Positions 16,309-25,321 of a DNA stretch of 46,866 nucleotides are shown here, piece after piece (position 1 is the stretch's first letter; every line of letters starts with the position of its first letter). Under the pieces are notes generated by a model. It was not told the origin of the DNA. It was given only the letters and a program-made list of their open reading frames with translations, and searched no databases. The translations under genes were made by a program, and so were the position numbers. The stretch is from Arthrobacter ipis (GTDB lineage Bacteria > Actinomycetota > Actinomycetes > Actinomycetales > Micrococcaceae). The stretch covers positions 872 through 47,737 of the forward strand of contig NZ_JAAOXD010000008.1 of the NCBI RefSeq assembly GCF_014694315.1, given 5' to 3'.

Positions 16309-16318
16309 TAAGCATACT
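16309..16318 (+). promoter_or_regulatory. TAAGCATACT element upstream of the zinc alcohol dehydrogenase
   Basis: Lies 48 nt upstream of the GTG. It matches nine of ten bases of the half-palindrome TAAGTATACT upstream of the YegP-like gene. It could be a -10 region (CATACT) or a regulator half-site. Confidence 0.35.
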
Positions 16319-16365
16319 GATCTTCACAATGCGACCGGGGCACGTTACGGTCGAAAGGACGCGAC

Positions 16366-17565
16366 GTGCAGCTACAGGAAGGCACTCCATTGAAGGCACT
16401 GACTTGGCAAGGCAAGCGCTCGGTGAGCGTGAAGGAGGTACCGGATCCGGTCATCAAGGAGCCCACGGATGCGATCGTGAGAATCACGTCGTCCGCGATC
16501 TGCGGCTCGGATCTCCACCTGTACGAGGTGCTTGGCCCCTACATGCACAAGGACGATGTGCTGGGCCATGAACCCATGGGCATCGTGGAGGAGGTGGGGA
16601 GCGCCGTCACCAATCTGGCGAAGGGAGACCGTGTGGTCATTCCCTTCAACATTTCCTGCGGCCACTGTTACATGTGCTCGCAGGGCCTGCAGTCGCAGTG
16701 CGAAACCAGCCAGGTCCGGGAAAAGAATTCCGGGGCCGCGCTGTTCGGGTTCTCGGAGCTGTACGGTTCCGTTCCCGGCGGACAGGCGGAGTACCTGCGG
16801 GTGCCATTCGCGGACTACGGCCCCGTCAAGGTGGGGCAGGAGCTGCCGGACGAGCGGTATCTGTTCCTCTCGGACATCCTTCCGACCGCCTGGCAGGGCG
16901 TGAAATACGCCGATGCTCCGGCCGGTGGCACGCTGGCGGTCTTCGGGCTGGGCCCGGTGGGGCAGTTTGCCTCCCGGATCGGCACCTACTTGGGCCAGCG
17001 CGTGATCGGCGTGGATCCGGTTCCGGAACGCCGCGAGATGGCGGCGCGGCACGGCGTCGAGGTCCTGGACTATGCGAAGGGCGTGGCCGACGAACTGCGC
17101 GAGATGACCGGCGGCAGGGGACCGGACGCGGTGGTGGACGCCGTCGGCATGGAGGCGCACGGCTCGCCGGTGGCCGCATTCGCGCACCAGGCTCTGGGGC
17201 TCCTTCCCGACAAGGTGGCGCAAAAGGCCATGGAAACCGCCGGCGTCGACCGCCTCGCGGTGCTGCACACAGCCATTGACGCGGTCCGCCGCGGCGGCAC
17301 GCTGTCCCTGAGCGGAGTCTATGGCGGCACGGCCAGCCCCATGCCGCTGCTGACCATGTTCGACAAGCAGATCCAGCTCCGGATGGGCCAGTGCAACGTC
17401 CGCCGGTGGACGGATGAGCTGCTTCCGCTGGTGGAGGACGACGCCGATCCGCTGGGTGTGATGGATCTGGTCACCCACACCGCGGGGCTGGCCGACGCCC
17501 CCGGGCTCTATGAGAAGTTCCAAAAGAAAGAGGACGGCTGCATCAAGGTGGTCCTCAAGCCCTGA
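16366..17565 (+). CDS. Zinc-dependent alcohol dehydrogenase (formaldehyde dehydrogenase-like MDR)
   Basis: 399 residues from the GTG at 16366 (AAAGGA 7 nt upstream). A TTG at 16390 with its own GGAAGG would give a start KALTWQGKRSVSV, common in this family, so the true start is uncertain. The catalytic zinc site is in AICGSDLHLYE and GHEPMGIVEEVG; the structural zinc Cys are in CGHCYMCSQGLQSQC. The NAD-binding fold has GLGPVGQFASRIG. The closest groups are glutathione-independent formaldehyde dehydrogenase-like and threonine-dehydrogenase-like MDR enzymes, which oxidise small aldehydes or alcohols in the cytoplasm. Confidence 0.88.
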   Translation: MQLQEGTPLKALTWQGKRSVSVKEVPDPVIKEPTDAIVRITSSAICGSDLHLYEVLGPYMHKDDVLGHEPMGIVEEVGSAVTNLAKGDRVVIPFNISCGHCYMCSQGLQSQCETSQVREKNSGAALFGFSELYGSVPGGQAEYLRVPFADYGPVKVGQELPDERYLFLSDILPTAWQGVKYADAPAGGTLAVFGLGPVGQFASRIGTYLGQRVIGVDPVPERREMAARHGVEVLDYAKGVADELREMTGGRGPDAVVDAVGMEAHGSPVAAFAHQALGLLPDKVAQKAMETAGVDRLAVLHTAIDAVRRGGTLSLSGVYGGTASPMPLLTMFDKQIQLRMGQCNVRRWTDELLPLVEDDADPLGVMDLVTHTAGLADAPGLYEKFQKKEDGCIKVVLKP

Positions 17566-17624
17566 CTTTCAAGTGGGACACCGGGATATATAGACACCGG
17601 GCTTTAGCAGCGAGGTCCGGGACG

Positions 17625-17658
17625 GCGGCTGGCGGGCGACTCACCCGCCAGCCGCTTT
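17625..17658 (+). terminator. Terminator after the alcohol dehydrogenase
   Basis: GCGGCTGGCGGG, loop CGACTCA, CCCGCCAGCCGC, a 12-bp perfect stem followed by TTT. It sits between convergent genes and may serve the SDR gene too. Confidence 0.8.
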
Positions 17659-17701
17659 CCGTTGCGGGGACTTGTCCGGCGGCTCGCCGACGGCTCGCGT
17701 C

Positions 17702-18511
17702 CTACTGCTCGCGCCACTCGTGGCCGGTGATGTGCGAGCCGGCCTGCGGCCCCATTTGGAGCATCCCGCCGTCGACCGCCCACGACGCCCCGGTGACATA
17801 GCTCGACGCCGGAGAGGCAAGGAACGCGATGACCGCAGCTACCTCCCGCGCATCGCCGGGCCGCCCGAGGGGAACGCCGGGCCGGTCCTTGGTGTGGGGA
17901 TCTTCATCGGTCTGGCCCGTCATCGGCGTCGCGATTTCGCCTGGGGCCACGGAGTTAGCCGTGATGCCGTGGCTGGCCAGCTCCAGTGCAATGGTCTTGA
18001 TCAGCCCGCCCAGCCCGTGCTTGGACGCGTCGTAGGCGGACGAGCCCACCCGCGGCTGCGTTTCATGAACGCTGGTGACGGCGATGATGCGCCCGCCCCG
18101 CCCGGCGTCGACCATTCGGCGGGCTGCCGCCTGGATGCAGAGGAAGGCGCCGTTGAGGTTGGTGTCCAGGGTCTTGGCCCAGGTTTCATAGTTGAGCTCG
18201 AGGAACTTGGTGCCGTCGCCCGTGCCGGAGTTGTTGACGAACACGTCGACGCCGCCCAGGTTCTCCGCGAGTCCGTCGATGACACCGGCGCACGCCAAGA
18301 GGTCCGTGGTGTCGAGCTGCCCGATCACCGCGTTCCGGCCCGCGGCACGGACTTCCTCCGCCGTCTGTTCGGCGCCGACCCGGTCCGAATGCCAGGTGAC
18401 CCCGATGTCCAGGCCGGCCTGGGCCAGTGCTACCGCGGTGGCGCGGCCGATCCCTGAGTCGCTGCCGGTGACGATGGCCGTGCGGGGCGAGAAGTCGGGC
18501 GAGAAATTCAT
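17702..18511 (-). CDS. SDR-family oxidoreductase
   Basis: 269 residues. Classical short-chain dehydrogenase: cofactor motif VTGSDSGIGRATA (about 15), NNSGTG (about 93), catalytic Ser in AVTSVHETQ and YDASK (Tyr and Lys, about 157), and the C-terminal PASSYVTGASWAVDGGM. Residues after the first strand (WHSD) suggest either NAD or NADP; undetermined. GGAAGGACGCACC precedes the ATG. Upstream of the VOC gene would be the same-strand neighbour (18545-18901), ending 33 nt before this start, so a two-gene transcript is possible. Confidence 0.92.
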   Translation of the reverse strand: MNFSPDFSPRTAIVTGSDSGIGRATAVALAQAGLDIGVTWHSDRVGAEQTAEEVRAAGRNAVIGQLDTTDLLACAGVIDGLAENLGGVDVFVNNSGTGDGTKFLELNYETWAKTLDTNLNGAFLCIQAAARRMVDAGRGGRIIAVTSVHETQPRVGSSAYDASKHGLGGLIKTIALELASHGITANSVAPGEIATPMTGQTDEDPHTKDRPGVPLGRPGDAREVAAVIAFLASPASSYVTGASWAVDGGMLQMGPQAGSHITGHEWREQ

Positions 18512-18544
18512 GGTGCGTCCTTCCGTGTGTCCCTCTTTATAGGG

Positions 18545-18901
18545 TCAGGCTGCCGCATCCACGACGCAGAAGCGGTTCCCGTCCGGGTCTTCCAGCACGA
18601 TGAAATCCGGGTCATCCGGATACGAGTCCCAGTCCACCCGGGCTGCCCCGAGCTCGACGAGTCGTTCCACCTCGGCTGCCTGGTCATCGGCGTAGAGGTC
18701 CAGATGAAGGCGCGGATGGGACTGCACCGGAGTCTCGCTGAGCATGAGGGCGAGCCGGGCGCCGTCGCCTTTTTGCGGGACGAGCACCACCCACGTCTCG
18801 TCGCCGTCCTCCCGGGGGATGTAGCCGAGGGCGTCGCACCAGAACGCAGTGGCGCGGGCGACGTCGTCGACGCCGAGGACAGTCGTTCCGATCGTCAGCA
18901 T
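18545..18901 (-). CDS. VOC-family glyoxalase-like protein
   Basis: 118 residues. The start TIGTTVLGVDDVARATAFW and the end FIVLEDPDGNRFCVVDA are standard VOC features, with LHLDLYADDQAAEVERLVEL as the second unit. This type is often annotated as a glyoxalase-like domain protein; the substrate is unknown. It precedes the SDR gene on the same strand by 33 nt and follows the terminator of the AllE operon. Confidence 0.85.
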   Translation of the reverse strand: MLTIGTTVLGVDDVARATAFWCDALGYIPREDGDETWVVLVPQKGDGARLALMLSETPVQSHPRLHLDLYADDQAAEVERLVELGAARVDWDSYPDDPDFIVLEDPDGNRFCVVDAAA

Positions 18902-18971
18902 GCCTTCATGCTTCCCTGCACGCAGTTGTGACGCAAGGGTTCGCGGAAAGCCGGAGTCGCCGGAGACGCGC

Positions 18972-19028
18972 GAAATCGCCGGAAGCTTCCTGTGTGTTCC
19001 AGCGTACTGGCAGGCTTCCGGCGATTTC
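18972..19028 (-). terminator. Hairpin terminating the allE operon
   Basis: GAAATCGCCGGAAG (18972-18985) pairs perfectly with CTTCCGGCGATTTC (19015-19028); inside it CCTG (18989-18992) pairs with CAGG (19011-19014). It lies 31 nt beyond the allE stop. No T-run, so it may also act as an mRNA 3' protector. Confidence 0.75.
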
Positions 19029-19058
19029 GGCGGCAGTGAGGTCCGCGGTGGGTGCGGA

Positions 19059-19871
19059 CTAGGTGAGGCGGACCTGGCGGTTCATGTCCTTGTAGAGCAG
19101 GTAGCGGAACTCGCCCGGGCCACCGGCATAGCAGGCCTGCGGGCAGAAGGCGCGCAGCCACATGAAGTCGCCTGCCTCCACCTCCACCCAGTCGTTGTTG
19201 AGCAGGTACATGGCCTTGCCCTCAAGGACGTACAGGCCGTGTTCCATGACATGCGTCTCCGGGAAAGGGATCACGCCGCCGGGCTGGAAGGTGACGATAT
19301 TGACCTGCATGTCGTGGGCCAAGTCGCTGGAGTCCGTGAAGCGGGTGGTCTTCCAGACGTCGTTCGTATCCGGCATCGACGTCGGCTCAACGTCCTTCTC
19401 GTTGGTGACAAACGACTTGGCTTCATAACCCTCAAGCCGCTCGTAGGCTTTGCGGATCCAGTGGAAGGACACGACGTCGTCGGAGACATTCTCCAGGCCC
19501 CATTCCGAACCGGCGGCCAGGTAGGCGTAGCCGCCCTCCTCAAGCTGGTGCAGTTCGCCGTCGAGGGTGAGGCTGACCTTGCCGCGGGTCACGAAGATGA
19601 CGCCTTCGACGCCGGCCTCGAACTCGGCCTTGGGTGCGCCGCCGCCCGGGCCGATCTCAACAATCAGTTGGGAGAACGTGGTGGCGAAACCGGAAATGGG
19701 GCGGGCGATAATCCAGGAGCGGGTGTTGCTGAATCCCGGCAGGTTGCTGGTCACGATGTCGGTCATGACGCCCTTGGGAATGACCGTGTAGGCCTCGGTG
19801 ACGATGGCCCGCTCAGTGGTCAAGTGGGTCTGCGGCGGCAGTCCGCCGTCGGGGGAGTAGTACTTTCCCAT
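19059..19871 (-). CDS. allE: (S)-ureidoglycine aminohydrolase
   Basis: 270 residues in two cupin domains, full length for AllE/UGlyAH. MGKYYSPDGGLPPQTHLTTE is the family start. The first cupin has VEIGPGGGAPKAEFEAGVEG, and the second, metal-binding cupin has FPETHVMEHGLYVLEGKAMY with the His/Glu ligands for Mn. It releases ammonia from (S)-ureidoglycine to give (S)-ureidoglycolate, the step after allantoate hydrolysis. It is the last gene of the operon malic enzyme, malate synthase, DUF6986, allE, 15 nt after DUF6986, with AAGGAA before the ATG. Confidence 0.93.
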   Translation of the reverse strand: MGKYYSPDGGLPPQTHLTTERAIVTEAYTVIPKGVMTDIVTSNLPGFSNTRSWIIARPISGFATTFSQLIVEIGPGGGAPKAEFEAGVEGVIFVTRGKVSLTLDGELHQLEEGGYAYLAAGSEWGLENVSDDVVSFHWIRKAYERLEGYEAKSFVTNEKDVEPTSMPDTNDVWKTTRFTDSSDLAHDMQVNIVTFQPGGVIPFPETHVMEHGLYVLEGKAMYLLNNDWVEVEAGDFMWLRAFCPQACYAGGPGEFRYLLYKDMNRQVRLT

Positions 19872-19886
19872 GGGGAGATTCCTTAC

Positions 19887-21161
19887 TTAGGAGTTGGAAG
19901 TGGTGGCCAGCCGCGGGTGGGCCAGGGCAGTCAGCTGGGGGATCCCGACGGCGGCGAGTGCCTGGACCTCTTCGGCCCCCACGGCACCACACTGGACGCC
20001 GCGCAGCACGAACGCGGCGAGCGCGCGGGCCGTCGCCGGCTCGTCCATGACCCCGCCTTCCGTTTGCTCCACGTAGTTCCGCAGCCGGGCCGCCGCGGCC
20101 GGCATGCCCTGGCGGTAGAACGCATACGTTGCCGTGAACCTGCTGGGCAGCTGGGCCGGGTGCAGGTCCCAGCCCTGGTAGAAGCCGCGCTCCAGGGAAC
20201 GGCGCACCAGGCGGCCGTGCAGCTGCCAGGCGTTTTCCACGTTGTCGCCCACGGGAATGATGTTGGTGGATCCGTCGGACAGCCGGATGCCGGTGCCGGC
20301 CACGGCCAGCTGCATGACCTCCTTGGCGAAGTCAGCCACCGGGTGTTCCATCGACTGGTACTCGGCGGAGATCTGCAGGGACGCGGAGTAATCGTACGTG
20401 CCGTAGTGCAGGCCGCTGATCCGGCCGGGGACGGCATGCGGCAGCTGTGCCACCGGGGACGTCCCCTCCGGGCCGAGGATGAGCTGCGGCGTCTCCACCT
20501 GCACCTCGAACCGGAGCCGGCCGGCGGGGAGCGAGTGGACCTCCTCGAGCCGGGAGACCGCGTAATCCATGGCCTGCACCTGGGCCACGGTGGTGACCTT
20601 GGGCAGTGTCAGGACCAGGCCCTCGGGCAGTTCGCCCGCCGCAGCCAGGCCGGAGACGAACAGGTCGAGGGTGCGCAGCCCGCGGGCGCGGGTGGGGGCC
20701 TCGAAGCACTTGAACCGAATTCCGATGAACGGCGGCGCGGAGCCGGCCGAGACAGCGGCGGCCACGGCGGCTGCCGCGGCAACGGCGGCGGCATCCTCGG
20801 CGTCGTCGCCCCGGTCCCCGAACCCGTCCTCGAAGTCGAGCCGGAGGTCCTCGATCGGCTCGCTGGCCAGCTTCGTCTCCACCCGGGAAGCGACGGCTTC
20901 GGCGAGCTCGGCGTCCTGGCCCAGCAGCGAACCGAGCCGGGCCAGCCCGCCGTGGGCGGCCGCCGTCGCCAGCGCCTGGGTTCCCCAGTCGGCGGCGAGC
21001 GACGGCGTGAAACGGTCAGCGGGGACGTACACGGTGTGGACGGGCTGGCGGGAGCCGTCGTCGCCCGGGTAGCTCTGATCGAGCAGCCGGTCGGTGTCCG
21101 CCAGCTGCCCGTCGATCCGGGCCAGGTCCGCCGAGGTCAGCGATGTTTCGGGTACCGCCAT
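19887..21161 (-). CDS. DUF6986 lyase-like (CitE/malate-synthase fold) protein
   Basis: 424 residues. It is not a characterised enzyme family. The sequence has features of a Mg-dependent CitE/HpcH-type barrel: EDLRLDFEDGFGDRGDDAED (about 120, acidic metal region), FIGIRFKCFEAP, LTLPKVTT, FEVQVETPQLIL (Glu as likely metal ligand) and ISGLHYGTYDYSASL. The Ala-rich stretch at about 125-142 is expanded. Its ATG lies 3 nt after the malate synthase stop and its end 15 nt before allE, so it is tightly built into a glyoxylate/ureide operon. A C-C lyase or a ureidoglycolate/malyl-type reaction would fit, but that is context inference. Confidence 0.8.
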   Translation of the reverse strand: MAVPETSLTSADLARIDGQLADTDRLLDQSYPGDDGSRQPVHTVYVPADRFTPSLAADWGTQALATAAAHGGLARLGSLLGQDAELAEAVASRVETKLASEPIEDLRLDFEDGFGDRGDDAEDAAAVAAAAAVAAAVSAGSAPPFIGIRFKCFEAPTRARGLRTLDLFVSGLAAAGELPEGLVLTLPKVTTVAQVQAMDYAVSRLEEVHSLPAGRLRFEVQVETPQLILGPEGTSPVAQLPHAVPGRISGLHYGTYDYSASLQISAEYQSMEHPVADFAKEVMQLAVAGTGIRLSDGSTNIIPVGDNVENAWQLHGRLVRRSLERGFYQGWDLHPAQLPSRFTATYAFYRQGMPAAAARLRNYVEQTEGGVMDEPATARALAAFVLRGVQCGAVGAEEVQALAAVGIPQLTALAHPRLATTSNS

Positions 21162-21164
21162 GCC

Positions 21165-22763
<1,599 letters not shown>

Positions 22764-22786
22764 TGTGGGTCCTTTCTAGGGCTGAT

Positions 22787-24262
22787 TCAGGCGTTGGCGA
22801 GAGCTGCTGTGTCTGCCGCAGCAGAAGCTGCTTCTTCTGTTGAGTCTTCCGCTGTTGCCTTCGCGATGCCAGTACCCGCGGCGGCGTGGGCCGCGGCGGC
22901 GACTGCTGCCGCGACGTCGGCGGCCACGTGGGGGTCGAAGACGCTGGGGATGATGTAGCTGGCGTTGAGCTCGTCGTCAGCAACCCGGTTGGCGATCGCC
23001 TCGGCGGCAGCCACCAGCATCTCCGGCGTGATGTCCGATGCCCCGGCGTCCAGCAGCCCGCGGAAGAAGCCAGGAAACGCCAGGACGTTGTTGATCTGGT
23101 TCGGGAAGTCGCTGCGGCCGGTGGCGACGACGGCGGCGTGCTTGGAGGCCACTGTCGGGTCGATTTCCGGCGTCGGGTTGGCCATGGCGAAAACGATGGC
23201 TTTGTCCGCCATCGAGGCAACCTGCTCCTCGCCGATCACATGCGGGGCGCTCACGCCGATGAAGACGTCCGCACCCTTGAGGGCCTCGTGCAGCGTGCCG
23301 TCGAAGCCTTCCGCGTTGGTGTTCGCCGCGATCCAGGTGCGGTGCTCGTCGTCGTACTTCTCGCCCGAGTGGATGGCGCCGGAGCGGCCGGCGGCGATGA
23401 TGTGCTGCGCGCCTTGGGCCTTCAGCAGCTGGATGATCGCTGAGCCAGCGGCGCCGACACCGGAAACCACGATCTTGACCTCGGAAAGCTTCTTGCCCAC
23501 GACGCGCAGGGCGTTGACCAGGGCGGCGAGCGTGACGATGGCGGTGCCGTGCTGGTCGTCGTGGAAGACCGGGATGTCCAGTTCCTCGCGGAGCCGGTTT
23601 TCGATCTCGAAGCAGCGCGGGGCCGCGATGTCCTCGAGGTTCACGCCGCCGTAGACAGGCGCCAGGGCCTTGACGATTTTGATGATCTCCTCGGTGTCCT
23701 GGGTGTCCAGGCAGACGGGCCAGGCATCGACGTTGGCGAACTGCTTGAACAGCGCGGCCTTGCCCTCCATGACGGGAAGGGCGGCGGCCGGGCCAATGTT
23801 GCCGAGGCCCAGGACGGCCGAACCGTCGGTGACCACGGCGATCGTGTTCCGCTTGACCGTGAGGTTCCGGGCGGCGTCGGGGTTTTCCGCGATGGCAAGG
23901 CACACGCGGGCGACGCCGGGGGTGTAGGCGCGGGAGAGGTCGTCACGGTTGCGCAGCGCAACCTTCGGGACCACCTCGAGCTTGCCGCCGAGGTGCATCA
24001 GGAAGGTGCGGTCGGAGACGTTGCGCACGGTGACGCCGTCGAGCGCGTTGAGCGCGTCCTTCACGCGGTCCGCGTGGTCCTGGTCCGTGGTGTTGCAGGT
24101 GACGTCCACAACAAGGGTCTCGTGGTGGGACTCGGTGACGTCCAGTGCGGTGATCGCTGCTCCGGCCGCACCGACGGCGGCCGCCAGCTCGCTGGTGGCC
24201 GTGAAGCTCGACGGTGCCTCCACGCGCAGGGTGATTGAGTTTCCGGGGCTCGGGTTCGCCAT
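22787..24262 (-). CDS. NAD-type malic enzyme with N-terminal ACT domain
   Basis: 491 residues. Residues 10-85 form an ACT regulatory domain (SITLRVEAPSSFTATSELAA, TLVVDVTCNTT). The malic enzyme core follows: RAYTPGVARVCLAIAENPDA, GSAVLGLGNIGPAAALPVME, the Mg-binding DIPVFHDDQHGTAIV, the NAD-binding VVSGVGAAGSAIIQLL and NQINNVLAFPGFFRG. It decarboxylates malate to pyruvate; with malate synthase downstream it makes pyruvate from glyoxylate plus acetyl-CoA. The C-terminus is Ala-rich. AGGAGG precedes the ATG. It is the first gene of the operon, divergent from the IclR regulator. Confidence 0.94.
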   Translation of the reverse strand: MANPSPGNSITLRVEAPSSFTATSELAAAVGAAGAAITALDVTESHHETLVVDVTCNTTDQDHADRVKDALNALDGVTVRNVSDRTFLMHLGGKLEVVPKVALRNRDDLSRAYTPGVARVCLAIAENPDAARNLTVKRNTIAVVTDGSAVLGLGNIGPAAALPVMEGKAALFKQFANVDAWPVCLDTQDTEEIIKIVKALAPVYGGVNLEDIAAPRCFEIENRLREELDIPVFHDDQHGTAIVTLAALVNALRVVGKKLSEVKIVVSGVGAAGSAIIQLLKAQGAQHIIAAGRSGAIHSGEKYDDEHRTWIAANTNAEGFDGTLHEALKGADVFIGVSAPHVIGEEQVASMADKAIVFAMANPTPEIDPTVASKHAAVVATGRSDFPNQINNVLAFPGFFRGLLDAGASDITPEMLVAAAEAIANRVADDELNASYIIPSVFDPHVAADVAAAVAAAAHAAAGTGIAKATAEDSTEEAASAAADTAALANA

Positions 24263-24314
24263 TGAATGTCCTCCTGGTCGGGCCCATCGCTGGGGTGGGC
24301 TCTTCTGCTAAATG

Positions 24315-24331
24315 TTTTCGTATTATGGAGA
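24315..24331. promoter_or_regulatory. Candidate IclR operator between malic enzyme and iclR genes
   Basis: TTTTCGTATTATGGAGA fits TTYC-N7-GRAA imperfectly (TTTC-GTATTAT-GGAG). A second, one-sided copy is TTCC on the minus strand near 24349. The same pattern is seen at 27968-27982, 28272-28290 and 31576-31592. It is well placed to control both divergent genes. Confidence 0.5.
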
Positions 24332-24474
24332 TTATTATCTACTTTATGGAAACACAAGCCCTGATTGCTTCCATCGACGCGGCCTTGCGCCGTGCTGTAT
24401 CTTTGGCTGTCTAAGCAACTTTTTTCACGATGCGGATAAGAGTTGTCGTAATCAAGGCAACAGGAGAGTGCTAC

Positions 24475-25230
24475 ATGGCTGAAAAGGCCTCCGGAGGCGT
24501 GCAGTCCGTTGAGCGCGTCTTTGAACTTTTGGAACTGATCACCGACGCCGGCGGCGACGTCACGCTCAGCGAGCTCTCCTCCTCCACGGACCTGCCCCTG
24601 CCCACGATCCACCGGCTGCTGCGTACGCTCGTGGCGCTGGGGTACATCCGTCAGCTGCCCAACCGCCGCTACGCACTCGGCCCGCGGCTGATCCGGCTTG
24701 GCGAAGGCGCCAACAAGCAACTCGGTGCCCTGGCGCGGCCGCAGCTGAAGTCCCTTGTGGACCGGCTGGGGGAGACCTCCAACATGGCCGTGCTGGACTC
24801 GGACATGGTGATCTACGTGGCCCAGGTGCCGTCGCTGCACTCGATGCGCATGTTCACCGAGGTGGGCCGCCGCGCGCATACGCACGACACCGGCGTCGGC
24901 AAGGCGATTCTGGCGCAGCTGGACGATGAGGTGGTGCGCGGCATTGTGACCCGCACCGGCATGCCTACGCCCACGGCCAAGAGCATCGGCGACTTCGACG
25001 CCCTGATCGCGGACCTGAACCGGATACGGGAACGCGGCTACTCGATTGACGAGGAGGAGCAGGAGCTCGGCGTGCGCTGCTTCGCCATGGCCGTGCCCAA
25101 CGCGCCCACGCCCACTGCCATCTCCGTCTCCGGGCCGGTCTCCCGCGTGGACCAGTCCTTCGCCGACCGCGCCGTGCCGCTCCTCCGCGAAGCAGCCCAG
25201 GCCATCTCGGACGAGCTCAACCAAAACTGA
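24475..25230 (+). CDS. IclR-family transcriptional regulator of the purine/ureide genes
   Basis: 251 residues from the ATG at 24475, with AGGAG 8 nt upstream; the frame is open 15 codons further but without a site. The N-terminal winged helix shows VTLSELSSSTDLPLPTIHRL then LRTLVALGYIRQ. The C-terminal effector domain has SMRMFTEVGRRAHTHDTGVG and EQELGVRCFAMAVPN. AllR of enterobacteria is an IclR protein that senses glyoxylate/allantoin, and this gene is placed similarly next to allE and malate synthase. I infer it represses the island through the TTYC-N7-GRAA sites and is released by a ureide or glyoxylate. Confidence 0.9.
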   Translation: MAEKASGGVQSVERVFELLELITDAGGDVTLSELSSSTDLPLPTIHRLLRTLVALGYIRQLPNRRYALGPRLIRLGEGANKQLGALARPQLKSLVDRLGETSNMAVLDSDMVIYVAQVPSLHSMRMFTEVGRRAHTHDTGVGKAILAQLDDEVVRGIVTRTGMPTPTAKSIGDFDALIADLNRIRERGYSIDEEEQELGVRCFAMAVPNAPTPTAISVSGPVSRVDQSFADRAVPLLREAAQAISDELNQN

Positions 25231-25254
25231 CCCCCCGCCGTCGTTCTTCACTAC

Positions 25255-25319
25255 AGCGCGAACGTGCAGATAATGCCCTCAAATCCGGGATTTGAGGGCA
25301 TTACCTGCTTGTTCGCGCT
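25255..25319. terminator. 65-nt long palindrome between convergent iclR and permease genes
   Basis: Outer arms AGCGCGAAC and GTTCGCGCT, middle CAG/CTG, inner arms AATGCCCTCAAAT and ATTTGAGGGCATT with a 5-nt loop CCGGG. All three paired blocks are perfect and are separated by equal mismatched spacers. It can act as a bidirectional terminator and looks like a dispersed palindromic element. Confidence 0.85.
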
Positions 25320-25321
25320 TG

